Shown here piece after piece: positions 8,704 through 16,966 of a stretch of DNA of 64,000 bases; the stretch's first letter is position 1; every line of letters starts with the position of its first letter. Made by a program: the position numbers and the translations under genes. Source of the stretch: Spirochaetota bacterium (lineage in GTDB: Bacteria > Spirochaetota > Spirochaetia > Treponematales > UBA12059); the NCBI GenBank assembly GCA_026398615.1, contig JAPLSN010000030.1, forward strand, positions 1-64,000, in the 5' to 3' direction. The notes below the pieces were generated by a model. That model was not told where the DNA came from and ran no database searches. It saw nothing but the letters and a program-made list of their open reading frames with translations.

Positions 8704-9600
8704 ATGGAAAGAATCGGTGAACTCGCGGCGTTCGGCACGGCCGTCTGCTGGACCGTTTCCGCGGTCTTTTTCGAAAAGGCGTCCAGAAAAGTCGGTCCCT
8801 TCGCCGTCAACTTCTACAAGGTGGTCATCGCCCTGGTCCTTCTCACGGCGACGGCCCTGTTCGCGCGGGGAATGCCGCTCCCGGTCGACGCGCCGCCGCG
8901 CGCCTGGTTTTTCCTGAGCCTCTCGGGGATCGTCGGCTTCGTCATCGCCGACATCTTCCTCTTCGGCGCCTATGCCATGATCGGGTCGCGCATGACCACC
9001 CTCTTCCTTGCGCTTTCGGCGCCTTTCACGGCCCTCATCGGTTTCCTGGCCATGGGCGAAATCATGCCGGTCCGCGGCCTCGTCGCCATGGCCGTCGTGC
9101 TCACGGGCATCGCACTCGCGATTCTCGGGAAGGGCGACGCGAAGATGCTGGCGTCGGGCGACGCCACGATGATCAAGGGCTATGCCTGGGCGATCCTCGC
9201 GTCCCTCGGACAGTCGGGCGGGATGATCCTCACCAAGCTGGGTCTGGGCGACTACAACCCGATCGCGGGTACGCAAATTCGCCTCATGATCGCGATACCG
9301 GGCTTCGCGGTCATGTCGCTCCTCGCCGGCCAGGTCCGGCGCGTATTCGTCGACGCTCCCCGCGACGGCGCCGCGGTCCGCGCCACGTTCGTCGGCGCCG
9401 TCTTTGGACCGTCCATCGGGGTGTGCCTTTCACTGTTTGCCCTCCAGCGGACGCTCGCCGGCACGGCCAGCACCCTCATCGGTCTCACGCCCGTGATGAT
9501 CATCGCGCCTTCGGTGCTCTTCCTCAAGCAGAAGGTGACCGCGCTCGAAATCGCCGGCGCCGTCCTCGCGGTCGCGGGAGCCGCGGTGTTCTTCCTGTAG
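8704..9600 (+). CDS. EamA/DMT-family transporter
   Basis: The 298-residue protein contains ten hydrophobic segments arranged as two EamA repeats, the pattern of drug/metabolite transporters. The first repeat starts ELAAFGTAVCWTVSAVFFEK and ends near AILGKGD. The second begins at YAWAILASLGQSGGMIL and ends IAGAVLAVAGAAVFFL. Such proteins export or import small metabolites such as amino acids, purines or drugs across the inner membrane, but the substrate cannot be inferred here. A short hydrophilic link joins the halves. The gene stands alone, divergent from the kinase-like/BON gene, with a promoter very close to the start codon. Confidence 0.88.
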   Translation: MERIGELAAFGTAVCWTVSAVFFEKASRKVGPFAVNFYKVVIALVLLTATALFARGMPLPVDAPPRAWFFLSLSGIVGFVIADIFLFGAYAMIGSRMTTLFLALSAPFTALIGFLAMGEIMPVRGLVAMAVVLTGIALAILGKGDAKMLASGDATMIKGYAWAILASLGQSGGMILTKLGLGDYNPIAGTQIRLMIAIPGFAVMSLLAGQVRRVFVDAPRDGAAVRATFVGAVFGPSIGVCLSLFALQRTLAGTASTLIGLTPVMIIAPSVLFLKQKVTALEIAGAVLAVAGAAVFFL

Positions 9601-9664
9601 ACGCACGAGAGATGACGGACGCCGCGACCCGACGACGGTTCCGCCGCGCTCCCTGGGGCGAACC

Positions 9665-9693
9665 TTGCTTTCGGACCCTGCATCGGATAGAAT
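9665..9693 (+). promoter_or_regulatory. Sigma-70-like promoter upstream of the GNAT gene
   Basis: TTGCTT (9665-9670) and TAGAAT (9688-9693) are separated by 17 bases. This would give an untranslated leader of roughly 75 bases before the ATG at 9776. It is a visual match only. Confidence 0.45.
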
Positions 9694-9775
9694 GGCTCCT
9701 TCGGACGGCGCCATGGGCGCTGCCGCGGACCATCCGTCGTGCCAGTGAAAAAGTGAGAGACCGGAGGCGAAGGCG

Positions 9776-10351
9776 ATGATCGACCTTCACGAATACGAGC
9801 AACTCGCGCTCGAAACGGGCGCGTTTCTCGATATAGAGCTCGAGATCCAGAAGGAAGCCCTCAAGACCTGGGAGGAAAAGCCGGGCCAGAGCTATTTCCT
9901 CGTCGAGATACGGGACGGCAAGCTGCTGGCAGGGTACTGCCTCTACCATCGTTCCCCGAACACGGAATTCACCCTGGACATCCACAGCTTCGTCGTGGGA
10001 CGCGATTACCGGGGCAAGGGTGTGGGCACCCGGCTCCTCGACATGGTGGAGGAGGAGCTGGCCGTGACGATGGGGTCCGCCATCCTCCGGATCGAGATTT
10101 CACGGAAGAAGGAATGGATCATCGAGCGCGACTTTTTCATCTCGAACGGTTTCGAGATGATCGGCCATATTCCCGACTTTTACGAAACCGACAATGACTA
10201 CTACATCTATGCCAAGCACATCCGGCGCGTTGATGCCTCCCGGTCCCCGGGCTCCCCGGAACCGGGCTCCGGGGAACCGGGCCGGGAACCGGTGCCGATT
10301 CCGGACGGTGGCGGCGCCGTACCGCCCGATTCCGTCGCCCAGGCGACCTGA
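9776..10351 (+). CDS. GNAT-family N-acetyltransferase
   Basis: The acetyl-CoA binding motif A of the GNAT fold is clear: DYRGKGVGTRLLDMVEEE (R/Q-x-x-G-x-G/A form), preceded by the beta-strand FTLDIHSFVVG and followed by an ISRKKEWIIERDFFISNGF segment typical of the C-terminal half. GNAT enzymes move an acetyl group to an amine, but the acceptor is unknown. The start is supported by GGAGG about 10 bases upstream. The last 35 residues are a low-complexity Pro/Gly/Ser tail (SPGSPEPGSGEPG). It is encoded by small GC-rich repeats near 10231-10300, is not part of the fold, and is probably a recent expansion. Confidence 0.85.
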   Translation: MIDLHEYEQLALETGAFLDIELEIQKEALKTWEEKPGQSYFLVEIRDGKLLAGYCLYHRSPNTEFTLDIHSFVVGRDYRGKGVGTRLLDMVEEELAVTMGSAILRIEISRKKEWIIERDFFISNGFEMIGHIPDFYETDNDYYIYAKHIRRVDASRSPGSPEPGSGEPGREPVPIPDGGGAVPPDSVAQAT

Positions 10352-10611
10352 CAAGCCGGCGGCATGCTCCGGTTTCGACGGCAAGCGGCCGGACCGCGGC
10401 CTGCGGCAGAACGTCCGGAGAGGTCGATTCATTCGGCGTGGGGCGGTCCAAGCGCCCCGTTTCAGGCCTCCCGCTCGCTAATTCGGCGTCGAACCCCTAT
10501 TTTTTTCGCCCTGTTCCGCCGAAAATCATGTAGGGAACCAGCAACGCGGCGATACCGACCGGCAGGCCAAGAGTCTCCGGCCGGCATGGCATCTTTCGAG
10601 GACGGACGCAC
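10352..10611. other. Intergenic stretch; one short hydrophobic minus-strand reading frame
   Basis: No known gene is seen. On the minus strand, 10592-10497 could encode a 31-residue peptide with one hydrophobic stretch (GIAALLVPYMIFGG) and a basic end. It has no recognisable ribosome binding site and could equally be the tail of a lost membrane-protein gene. Confidence 0.25.
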
Positions 10612-11847
10612 GTGGAATCGTATTCGATAAGGAACGGCATTTTCGTAACGCCCGCATCGATACGCGGCAACGGGGTGATCGGCGTTTCCGGCGGACAACT
10701 GACGGACAAGGCCCCGGCCGGCCCGTCGATCGACCTCGGGGGCGACGCGTTCGTGTATCCCGCGCTCGTCAATTCGCACGACCATCTCCGGGGCGACTAC
10801 CTGCCGCGCGTCGGTCCCCCCGACGGGATCTTCTACCTCAACTGGTCCTTCTGGGACAACGATCTCAAGGCTTCCGGCACCTTCGAAGAGCGTTCCGTCC
10901 TCAACGTGGAGCAGATGTACCGCCTGGGCGCCTACAAGAACCTCTTTTCGGGCGTTGCCACGGTCAACGACCATTTCCCCCACGAGATCAACGAACCGCA
11001 TATCCCGCACCTTCCGATCCGCGTCATCACGAACTACACCCTGGCCCACGAATGCTCGACCTTCGACCTCAAGTGGGGCGACGGCATCGAAATCGAACAT
11101 GGGCGCGCGAAGAAGCGCGGGTGGCCGTTCATAACCCATCTCGAGGAAGGTTTCGATCCCGAATCGATGGACGGGATCGGCATCCTGGAAAAGCTTTCCG
11201 TGCTGGACTCCCATGCCCTGCTCATCCACTGCATCGGTTTCTCCGACGAGGACGTGCGGCGGACCGCCGCGGCGGGTGCGTCGGTGTCCTGGTGCCCGGC
11301 CTCGAACATGTTCATGTTCAACGTCACCTGCAAGATCCGGAAACTGCTCAAGGCCGGCGTCAACGTGGCCATCGGCACCGATTCGACTCATACCGGTTCG
11401 GCCAACCTGTTCGAGGAAATGAAATACGCCCGCCAGGTCTACCGCGACATGTACGGCGAGGATCTCGGGGCGCGCGCCCTTTTCGACATGACGACCATCA
11501 ACCCGGCCCGGGCTTTCCGCATGGCAGACCGGATCGGCACCCTCGAGCCGGGCAAATCCGCGGACATCCTCGTTCTCAGGGCCCGAAACGACGATGCCTT
11601 CGAAAACCTCGCGCAGGCGGGGTCCGACGACGTCCTCCTCCTCACGGTGGCCGGCGAGCCCGTGTTCGGGAGCGCCGGGTATTTCGAAGCCCTCGGAGCG
11701 GGAAATCCGCCCGAGGGCTATGAATCCGTCGTCGTCGGCGGCCGGCGGACCTTCGTCAAGGGCGCGCCGCTCGAGCTCTACCGGAAGGTCAGGGAACTGG
11801 TCGGTTTCGGGAAACGGCTCGAATATCTTCCGTTCGAGGTCGCCTGA
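10612..11847 (+). CDS. Metal-dependent amidohydrolase (chlorohydrolase/deaminase-like)
   Basis: The 411-residue protein belongs to the amidohydrolase superfamily (TIM barrel with one or two metals). Ligand motifs appear in order: NSHDHLRGDY (the HxH-like site after strand 1), ITHLEEG (strand 5 His), LLIHCIGF (strand 6 His) and VAIGTDSTHTG (strand 8 Asp). A small beta-sandwich is built from both ends, with the C-terminal RIGTLEPGKSADILVL motif typical of the family. HDH replaces the common HxH spacing Thr or Met, as in some relatives. Substrates may be cyclic amides, guanidines or halogenated rings, and none is indicated here. It starts with GTG at 10612, with GAGG upstream. No operon partner is present. 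Confidence 0.85.
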   Translation: MESYSIRNGIFVTPASIRGNGVIGVSGGQLTDKAPAGPSIDLGGDAFVYPALVNSHDHLRGDYLPRVGPPDGIFYLNWSFWDNDLKASGTFEERSVLNVEQMYRLGAYKNLFSGVATVNDHFPHEINEPHIPHLPIRVITNYTLAHECSTFDLKWGDGIEIEHGRAKKRGWPFITHLEEGFDPESMDGIGILEKLSVLDSHALLIHCIGFSDEDVRRTAAAGASVSWCPASNMFMFNVTCKIRKLLKAGVNVAIGTDSTHTGSANLFEEMKYARQVYRDMYGEDLGARALFDMTTINPARAFRMADRIGTLEPGKSADILVLRARNDDAFENLAQAGSDDVLLLTVAGEPVFGSAGYFEALGAGNPPEGYESVVVGGRRTFVKGAPLELYRKVRELVGFGKRLEYLPFEVA

Positions 11848-11939
11848 TGGTGGCGTTCCGCCCGAATTTCGGCTACAGTATCGGAGAGGGGCCTCCGCGG
11901 GCCGGCGGATCGCCGCGATCCGGATGTACGGGGTAAGGA

Positions 11940-12980
11940 ATGCCGAAGGTCGCCACATTCAGAGCCAACTCGGTCATCTACTTCCAGGGTGACGCCAGCG
12001 ACAGGATTTTCATCCTCCAGTCGGGTCAGGTGAGCCTCAATTACAGCGACATCGAAACGGGCAAGGAGGTACACGACCTCATCCAGACGGGCGAATTCTT
12101 CGGCGTGAAGAGTTCGCTCGGCAAGTACCCGCGGGAGGACAACGCCCTCGTCCTCCAGGACGCCCAGGTTCTCGTACTCACCGTCCCCGAATTCGAGCAG
12201 CTGGCCATGAGCAACACCCGCATCATCCTCAAGATGCTCAAGGTCTTCTCCAACCAGCTCAGGCGCATCCACAAGCAGGTGGAAAACCTCCTCGAAAAGC
12301 AGGAAGCGGCCAGCGCCGAGGTGGGCCTTTTCTCCACGGGCGAGTATTACCTCCGGAACCGCATGTACTCGCAGGCCACGTACGTGCTCGGCCGCTACCT
12401 GACCTACTATCCCGCGGGCAAGCTCGCCGATCGCGCGGGGAAGCTGCTGGAGGTCGCCGAATCGGCCTTCATGAAGTACGGCGACGGCAAGGGCCCCGCG
12501 CCGGCGATGGGCGGCGGCGGCGCCGCTCCCCCCGCCCGGGCGACGAAACAGGAAGCCGCGAAGCCCGCCCAGGGTCAGACCCTGTCCGACACGGCCAAGG
12601 AATACTACAACGCGGTCAGCCTGTTCAGCCAGGAAAAGTTCCAGGACGCCTTCAAGGAATTCAAGCGGATCGCCGAGTCGGGCGAAGATCCCGAATACGT
12701 GCCCAAGGCCGCCTTCGACATGGGCCGCACGCTCTTCATGCTGGGGCAGTACGATATCGTCATCAGGCACTACACCCAGATGGTCCAGTCGATGCCCAAG
12801 CATCCGGACCTCCTGGATATCCTCTTTTTCCTCGGGCAGTCCTACGAGAAGAAGGGTGATACCGAGCGGGCCAAGGGCTTCTACAAGAAGATCCTCTCGA
12901 TGGAGCCCGACGAGGACGCCGCGACCCACATGAAATCCCGCCGCGCCCTCAAGAAGCTCGAAGGGGGCGGGAATGGCTGA
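11940..12980 (+). CDS. Cyclic-nucleotide-binding domain protein with TPR repeats
   Basis: Residues 1-115 form a cyclic-nucleotide-binding (CNB) beta-roll (SDRIFILQSGQVSLNY; a phosphate-cassette-like stretch EFFGVKSSLGKYPRED). A helical region follows, then an Ala/Gly/Pro linker (about residues 185-215) and tetratricopeptide repeats such as FSQEKFQDAFKEFKRIAESG and YVPKAAFDMGRTLFMLGQYD. There is no DNA-binding domain, so the protein probably passes a ligand signal to protein partners. It overlaps the following Crp-like gene by eight bases. The two are almost certainly cotranscribed and may act together. The same architecture is common in spirochaetes. Confidence 0.85.
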   Translation: MPKVATFRANSVIYFQGDASDRIFILQSGQVSLNYSDIETGKEVHDLIQTGEFFGVKSSLGKYPREDNALVLQDAQVLVLTVPEFEQLAMSNTRIILKMLKVFSNQLRRIHKQVENLLEKQEAASAEVGLFSTGEYYLRNRMYSQATYVLGRYLTYYPAGKLADRAGKLLEVAESAFMKYGDGKGPAPAMGGGGAAPPARATKQEAAKPAQGQTLSDTAKEYYNAVSLFSQEKFQDAFKEFKRIAESGEDPEYVPKAAFDMGRTLFMLGQYDIVIRHYTQMVQSMPKHPDLLDILFFLGQSYEKKGDTERAKGFYKKILSMEPDEDAATHMKSRRALKKLEGGGNG

Positions 12981-13620
12981 CCTTTCGACCTTCGCCCGCT
13001 TCGCCAAGATCTACCAGCCCGGCGAGATCATCTTCTCGGAGTACGAACCCGGCGACGCTTTCTACCTCATCCAGTCCGGCAGCGTCCGGATCACGAAGAT
13101 CGTCGGCGACCTCGAAAAGACGATCGACATCCTCCTGCCGCCCGAGATCTTCGGGGAGATGGCCATCCTGGAGGGCGCCCCGCGCTCGGCCACGGCCGTG
13201 TCGGTGAACCAGGTGAAGGTGCTCGAGCTGAACCGCGCCAACTTCGAAGTGCTCATGATGGGCAATCCCCAGATCGCCCTGCGCCTCCTGCGGCTTTTCA
13301 CCAAGCGCATCTACGACCAGCGGCGGCGGTTCATGATCCTTACCCTGGACGACCCCCAGGCCAAGATCGCCGACGTGTTCCTCATGCTCGACGAGACCGA
13401 AACGGCCGTCGGCAACGAGGGCGAGAGCTCCGAGCGGCGCGAGTTCAAGGTGACCCTCGAGGACGTCGCGCACTGGGCGGGCATGTCGGTCGCCGAAGTG
13501 CAGACCATACTCGGGCATTTCCAGAACCAGCGCCGGATCGAAGTCTTTCCCGACCGGATCGCCGTCAAGAACATCAACGATTTCATCCGTTTCGTGAACA
13601 CGAAGCGCAAGAAAGCCTGA
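12973..13620 (+). CDS. Crp/Fnr-family transcription regulator
   Basis: The 215-residue protein has an N-terminal CNB domain with a well conserved phosphate-binding cassette (FGEMAILEGAPRSATA), which in Crp holds cyclic nucleotide. A dimer helix follows, then a C-terminal winged helix (VTLEDVAHWAGMSVAEVQ as the HTH segment and a wing at RRIEVFPDRIAVKN). It should therefore bind DNA in response to cAMP or a related ligand. No Cys cluster of the Fnr kind is present. Its start lies inside the preceding CNB-TPR gene, which suggests coupled translation. No target operator can be recognised in the window. Confidence 0.87.
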   Translation: MADLSTFARFAKIYQPGEIIFSEYEPGDAFYLIQSGSVRITKIVGDLEKTIDILLPPEIFGEMAILEGAPRSATAVSVNQVKVLELNRANFEVLMMGNPQIALRLLRLFTKRIYDQRRRFMILTLDDPQAKIADVFLMLDETETAVGNEGESSERREFKVTLEDVAHWAGMSVAEVQTILGHFQNQRRIEVFPDRIAVKNINDFIRFVNTKRKKA

Positions 13621-13661
13621 ACCGGGAGTCTGCCTCCCTTGCCTCCAATCCAGAGTGCATG

Positions 13662-13690
13662 AAAAAGACCCCGGTTTCCCGGGGCCTTTT
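13662..13690. terminator. Bidirectional rho-independent terminator
   Basis: CCCCGG and CCGGGG arms around a short loop are flanked by an A-run on the left and a T-run on the right. The element lies between the end of the Crp-like gene (+) and the end of an outer-membrane protein gene (-), so it can end transcription from both sides. Confidence 0.8.
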
Positions 13691-13710
13691 CATCAGTCGA
13701 ATGCCGGACT

Positions 13711-14667
13711 TCAGAACTTGAGGTAGGACTTGAGCTGGAAGACGGCGGTGCCCATCGCGACCGTGTTCTTGCCCATGAGCGGGAGGGTGTAGCCGAGCTT
13801 GACTTCGAAGGGAAGCGGGCCGATCACGAAGAAGTAGGAGGCGGAGGGGCCGACGGTGAGGAGGTTGCCGTCCGAATCGGTCAGTGCAGTGCCTTCCATT
13901 TCGGTTTCGGGCCACATCGTGTAGGTGAATGGCACGCCGACGCCGAGCTTGCCGCCGCCGAGGGCCATTTCGAAGTGGGGTTCGGCTTCGAGCTTGATGT
14001 CGTAGCCGTATGCCAGTTTGTACGTGTCGGGATAGGTGAAGAGGTCGGACGCTTCCGCGATTTCGAGGTACTGGATGTACTCGCCGAAGACGTTGACGTA
14101 GAACATCTCGTTGATCACGTAATCGAAAGAAACATCGCCGCCGAAGGCCAAGGCATGCTTGTCTGCATCCTGAATGGTCACGGGGTCACCGGCTGGCAGA
14201 TTTTCCTGCTGTTTTTCCCAATCGGCGCCGGGCATGGGGATCTTGACGCCGGGAGTGAGGGCGAGGCGCACGTTGTCCATCGGGACGGGGGCCTTGGGGC
14301 CGATGACCTGGATCTTGGCGCCGATGAACAGGTCGAAGGGGCCATTCATGTTCGAATCGGCACCAAAAAAGGCGAGAGGATCCGGATCCATCTTCGTGTA
14401 CACGTTCCAGCCCGGGGCCCAGCGGAGGCCGGCGGAAACCCAGTCGTTGACGCCGAACTCGAGGGCGGCGCCGAGGTTGACGACCGTCACATCCATGCCG
14501 GTATCCTGGCTCTTGCCGTCGGCATCGAACCCGGTGTTGCCGAATGCGTAGGCGGCGGTCAGGTAGGTGCGGAGCACGCCCGCGGGGAGCGTTATCGCGT
14601 CGTCCGCGAACAGCGGAAGGGCAAGCGCGATCATGAACACGCACAGCAGAACGAGAGCTTTCTTCAT
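13711..14667 (-). CDS. Predicted outer-membrane beta-barrel protein
   Basis: The 318-residue protein has a classic signal peptide ([21 protein letters not shown]), cleaved before DDAITLPAG. The rest is a series of alternating hydrophobic/polar strands with Gly and aromatic residues, for example [31 protein letters not shown] and [12 protein letters not shown], ending in SYLKF with a terminal Phe as in many outer-membrane proteins. I do not recognise a specific family. Proteins of this size and pattern are frequent in spirochaetes and are usually called hypothetical outer-membrane proteins. The ribosome binding site AGGAGG lies just before the ATG. The gene is divergent from the aro leader region. 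Confidence 0.75.
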   Translation of the reverse strand: MKKALVLLCVFMIALALPLFADDAITLPAGVLRTYLTAAYAFGNTGFDADGKSQDTGMDVTVVNLGAALEFGVNDWVSAGLRWAPGWNVYTKMDPDPLAFFGADSNMNGPFDLFIGAKIQVIGPKAPVPMDNVRLALTPGVKIPMPGADWEKQQENLPAGDPVTIQDADKHALAFGGDVSFDYVINEMFYVNVFGEYIQYLEIAEASDLFTYPDTYKLAYGYDIKLEAEPHFEMALGGGKLGVGVPFTYTMWPETEMEGTALTDSDGNLLTVGPSASYFFVIGPLPFEVKLGYTLPLMGKNTVAMGTAVFQLKSYLKF

Positions 14668-14772
14668 GCAATCCTCCTGGAGATGCTAGGGTAAATCCAT
14701 TTAACAATAGCACAGACTTGTCACGAATGCAAGATGAGGCGGGGTCGCGTCCGTTTTTCCCCGAACCGGCGC

Positions 14773-14802
14773 TTGACAACCCATCCGTGTCCGTGTTCCA
14801 CT
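14773..14802 (+). promoter_or_regulatory. Putative aro operon promoter
   Basis: A perfect TTGACA lies at 14773-14778. The -10 is weak: TCCACT at 14797-14802 with an 18-base spacer is the best candidate. Transcription from here would begin just before the leader-peptide ATG at 14812. Confidence 0.4.
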
Positions 14803-14811
14803 CTCTGCATC

Positions 14812-14946
14812 ATGGTACGATATGCAGATACGGCGGCGAAACGCCCCGCACAGCCAAACAGCTCCGCGAACCCCGCCGCCGCCGCGCGGGCTTTCGCGTA
14901 TTATTATTTTCATACCTTCCCGGAGTCGGGCGGGCGCGGCGGCTGA
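14812..14946 (+). CDS. Putative aromatic amino acid leader peptide (attenuator)
   Basis: A 44-codon frame ends with the segment [17 protein letters not shown] and a TGA at 14944-14946. In the nine codons from 14893 to 14919 there are three Tyr and three Phe codons (TTC GCG TAT TAT TAT TTT CAT ACC TTC). Such clustering, and the FHTFP end, closely recall the enterobacterial pheA leader. Unlike the surrounding GC-rich genes, it uses TAT and TTT codons, which suits ribosome stalling. A hairpin array and an intrinsic terminator follow, then the DAHP synthase gene. I infer that the peptide senses charged tRNA-Tyr and tRNA-Phe. The ATG at 14812 is the only nearby in-frame start; a promoter close by would make it nearly leaderless. 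Confidence 0.6.
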   Translation: MVRYADTAAKRPAQPNSSANPAAAARAFAYYYFHTFPESGGRGG

Positions 14947-15027
14947 GCGGATCCGAAAGGATCCGGCGGATCGTTAGATCCGCACCCGAAAGGGCGCTGA
15001 GCACCGGCTCGGCGCCCTTTTTCTTTT
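14947..15027 (+). promoter_or_regulatory. Transcription attenuator of the aro operon (alternative hairpins plus terminator)
   Basis: Three hairpins lie in a row. The first has arms 14948-14954 and 14959-14965 around GAAA. The second has arms 14966-14972 and 14977-14983 around GTTA. The third is a 14-pair stem (14989-15002 with 15007-15020, one T-G pair) followed by T-rich sequence to 15027, a strong intrinsic terminator. The 5' arms of hairpins one and two share the same GCGGATC word, so alternative pairings are possible. A small hairpin at 14982-14997 would compete with both the second hairpin and the terminator. The terminator sits before the aroF ribosome binding site, the hallmark of attenuation. 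I have not computed energies. Confidence 0.65.
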
Positions 15028-15047
15028 TCCAGGCCAGGAGGTGCAAG

Positions 15048-16088
15048 ATGGTGGTGATCATGGAAGTGGGCGCGGGAAAGCGGCAGATAGACGACGTCAT
15101 CGCGCGGATACGGTCGCTGGGATACGACGTCCACGTCTCGGAAGGCAGGGAGCGCGTCGTGATCGGGGTGATCGGCAACGAGCGGCCGCCCGATCCCGAG
15201 CCGCTGTCCCTCATGGCCGGCGTCAGGGACGTCGTCCGGGTATCCTCGCCCTTCAAGATCGCGGGCCGCGACTACCACCCCGAGGACACGACGGTGCGCG
15301 TCGGCGGGACGGAAGTGGGCGGGGGCGAGCTTTCGATCATAGCCGGCCCCTGTTCCGTCGAGAGCCGCGACCAGATCGTGGAGACGGCCTTCGCGGTCAG
15401 GGAGGCCGGGGCCACGGCCCTGCGCGGCGGGGCGTTCAAGCCGAGGTCCTCGCCCTACTCCTTCCAGGGGCTCGGCGAGGAGGGCCTGCGCTACCTGGCG
15501 GAAGCCCGGGAGCGGACGGGGCTCCCGGTCATCACGGAGGTGATGGACCCGCAGGCGGTGCCCCTCGTCGCGAGCTACGCGGACGTGCTCCAGATCGGGG
15601 CGCGCAACATGCAGAACTACGCACTCCTCACCGCGGTGGGGGATAGCCAGCGGCCGGTGCTCCTCAAGCGCGGCATGAGCGCCACGATCGAGGAGCTCCT
15701 CATGTCGGCGGAGTACATTCTGAGCCGCGGCAACATGCGCGTCATGCTCTGCGAGCGCGGGATCAGGACCTTCGAGACCTACACGCGGAACACCTTCGAC
15801 ATCAACGCCATCCCGGTCCTGAAGCGCATAACGCATCTCCCGGTGATCGCGGACCCGAGCCACGGCGTGGGCAAGCGAGAGTTCGTCGGCGCGGTCGCGC
15901 TGGCGGCGGCGGCGGCGGGCGCGGACGGCCTCATCCTGGAGGTCCACATGGATCCCGAGAACGCCCGGTCCGACGGGAGGCAGTCGCTCGACCCGCGGGA
16001 TTTCGCCGCGCTCGTGCGCAGGCTTTCGCTGGTGGCCCAGGCGGTCGGCAAGCGCGTGTCCACCATGGCCGAGCCCGTGCGGGCATGA
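15048..16088 (+). CDS. aroF: 3-deoxy-7-phosphoheptulonate (DAHP) synthase
   Basis: This enzyme joins phosphoenolpyruvate and erythrose 4-phosphate in the first step of aromatic biosynthesis. The 346-residue protein is of the class Ib type. An N-terminal ferredoxin-like domain (residues 1-70, starting [13 protein letters not shown]) is the site of Tyr/Phe feedback in the Thermotoga enzyme. It is followed by a TIM barrel with [10 protein letters not shown] (metal-binding Cys102), [24 protein letters not shown] and [10 protein letters not shown]. The ATG at 15048 is preceded by CAGGAGG. The reading frame is open further upstream, but that part overlaps the attenuator. It is the first structural gene of aroF-tyrA-aroA-aroK-aroB. 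Confidence 0.93.
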   Translation: MVVIMEVGAGKRQIDDVIARIRSLGYDVHVSEGRERVVIGVIGNERPPDPEPLSLMAGVRDVVRVSSPFKIAGRDYHPEDTTVRVGGTEVGGGELSIIAGPCSVESRDQIVETAFAVREAGATALRGGAFKPRSSPYSFQGLGEEGLRYLAEARERTGLPVITEVMDPQAVPLVASYADVLQIGARNMQNYALLTAVGDSQRPVLLKRGMSATIEELLMSAEYILSRGNMRVMLCERGIRTFETYTRNTFDINAIPVLKRITHLPVIADPSHGVGKREFVGAVALAAAAAGADGLILEVHMDPENARSDGRQSLDPRDFAALVRRLSLVAQAVGKRVSTMAEPVRA

Positions 16089-16966
16089 CGAAGCCGGGAA
16101 CGCCGTCCGGGGACGGCCTCGCCGCCTGCGCGGTGCATGTCGTGGGGCTCGGGCTCATGGGCGGATCGCTCGCGAAGGCGCTTTCTGGCAGGGTCGCCCG
16201 CCTGACGGCGGAGGACGCGAGCCCGGGGACGATCGACCCCGCCGTTGCGCAGGGCGTCATCGACGGATCCGGCCGCGCGCGGGACGCGGATATCGTCGTC
16301 CTGGCCATCCCCCCCGACGCGATCGTCGCCCTGGCGGCGTCGGTGGAAGCGTCGCCCGGCGCGCTCGTCATCGACCTCGGCAGCACGAAGGCGGCGATCT
16401 GCGGACGCCTCGACCTGCTCCCGGAGGGAGTGCTCGCGGTCGGGGGCCACCCGATGTGCGGGTTGGCCGAGAACGGCTACCGCAATTCGAGCCCGGACCT
16501 GTACCGCGGCGCCCGGTTCGTGCTATGCCCGACGGAGCGGACCACGCCCCGCGCGCGAGAGCTCGCCGAAAGCCTGGCGCGGGCGGTCGGAGCCGTACCC
16601 GTCTGGATGGATAGGGCGGCCCACGACGCGGCGACCGCGCTCACGAGCCACCTGCCGCACCTGCTCAATTTCGCGCTCATGCGCCAGGCGATGCTGGCGG
16701 CGGCGGCGGAGCCCGGCCTGTACGGGCTGGCGGCCGGCGGCTTCGACGGAGCCACGCGCCTGGCGAGGACGGACGCCGCCATGGTGGCGGGTATGCTCTC
16801 GACGAACGCATCCGGCGTGCGCGCGGCGCTCGCATCCTTCCGCGTGAGTGTCGAGTTCCTTGAAGCGTCGCTCGACGATGCCGACGTCCTGCGCGAGGAA
16901 CTCGCAGGCATCGTCGCCGCGCGGAGGGCTTATTCCGCGGCTTACGGTGAAAGGAAGCTGTCATGA
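16085..16966 (+). CDS. tyrA: Prephenate dehydrogenase
   Basis: The 293-residue protein begins with a Rossmann fold whose dinucleotide loop reads [29 protein letters not shown] segment and [12 protein letters not shown] follow, both diagnostic for arogenate/prephenate dehydrogenases. The helical C-terminal domain has [11 protein letters not shown]. It oxidises and decarboxylates prephenate to hydroxyphenylpyruvate, the tyrosine branch. There is no C-terminal ACT domain and no chorismate mutase part, so feedback control may be exerted at aroF or by the attenuator. Its start overlaps the aroF stop as ATGA. The coenzyme (NAD or NADP) and prephenate versus arogenate use are not decided by what I can see. 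Confidence 0.9.
   Translation: MTKPGTPSGDGLAACAVHVVGLGLMGGSLAKALSGRVARLTAEDASPGTIDPAVAQGVIDGSGRARDADIVVLAIPPDAIVALAASVEASPGALVIDLGSTKAAICGRLDLLPEGVLAVGGHPMCGLAENGYRNSSPDLYRGARFVLCPTERTTPRARELAESLARAVGAVPVWMDRAAHDAATALTSHLPHLLNFALMRQAMLAAAAEPGLYGLAAGGFDGATRLARTDAAMVAGMLSTNASGVRAALASFRVSVEFLEASLDDADVLREELAGIVAARRAYSAAYGERKLS

Noticed and set aside
10231-10300. GC-rich repeats at the end of the GNAT gene as a terminator or CRISPR-like array
   Set aside because: The repeats are short, imperfect and coding (Pro/Gly/Ser tail). Spacer-like units are absent.
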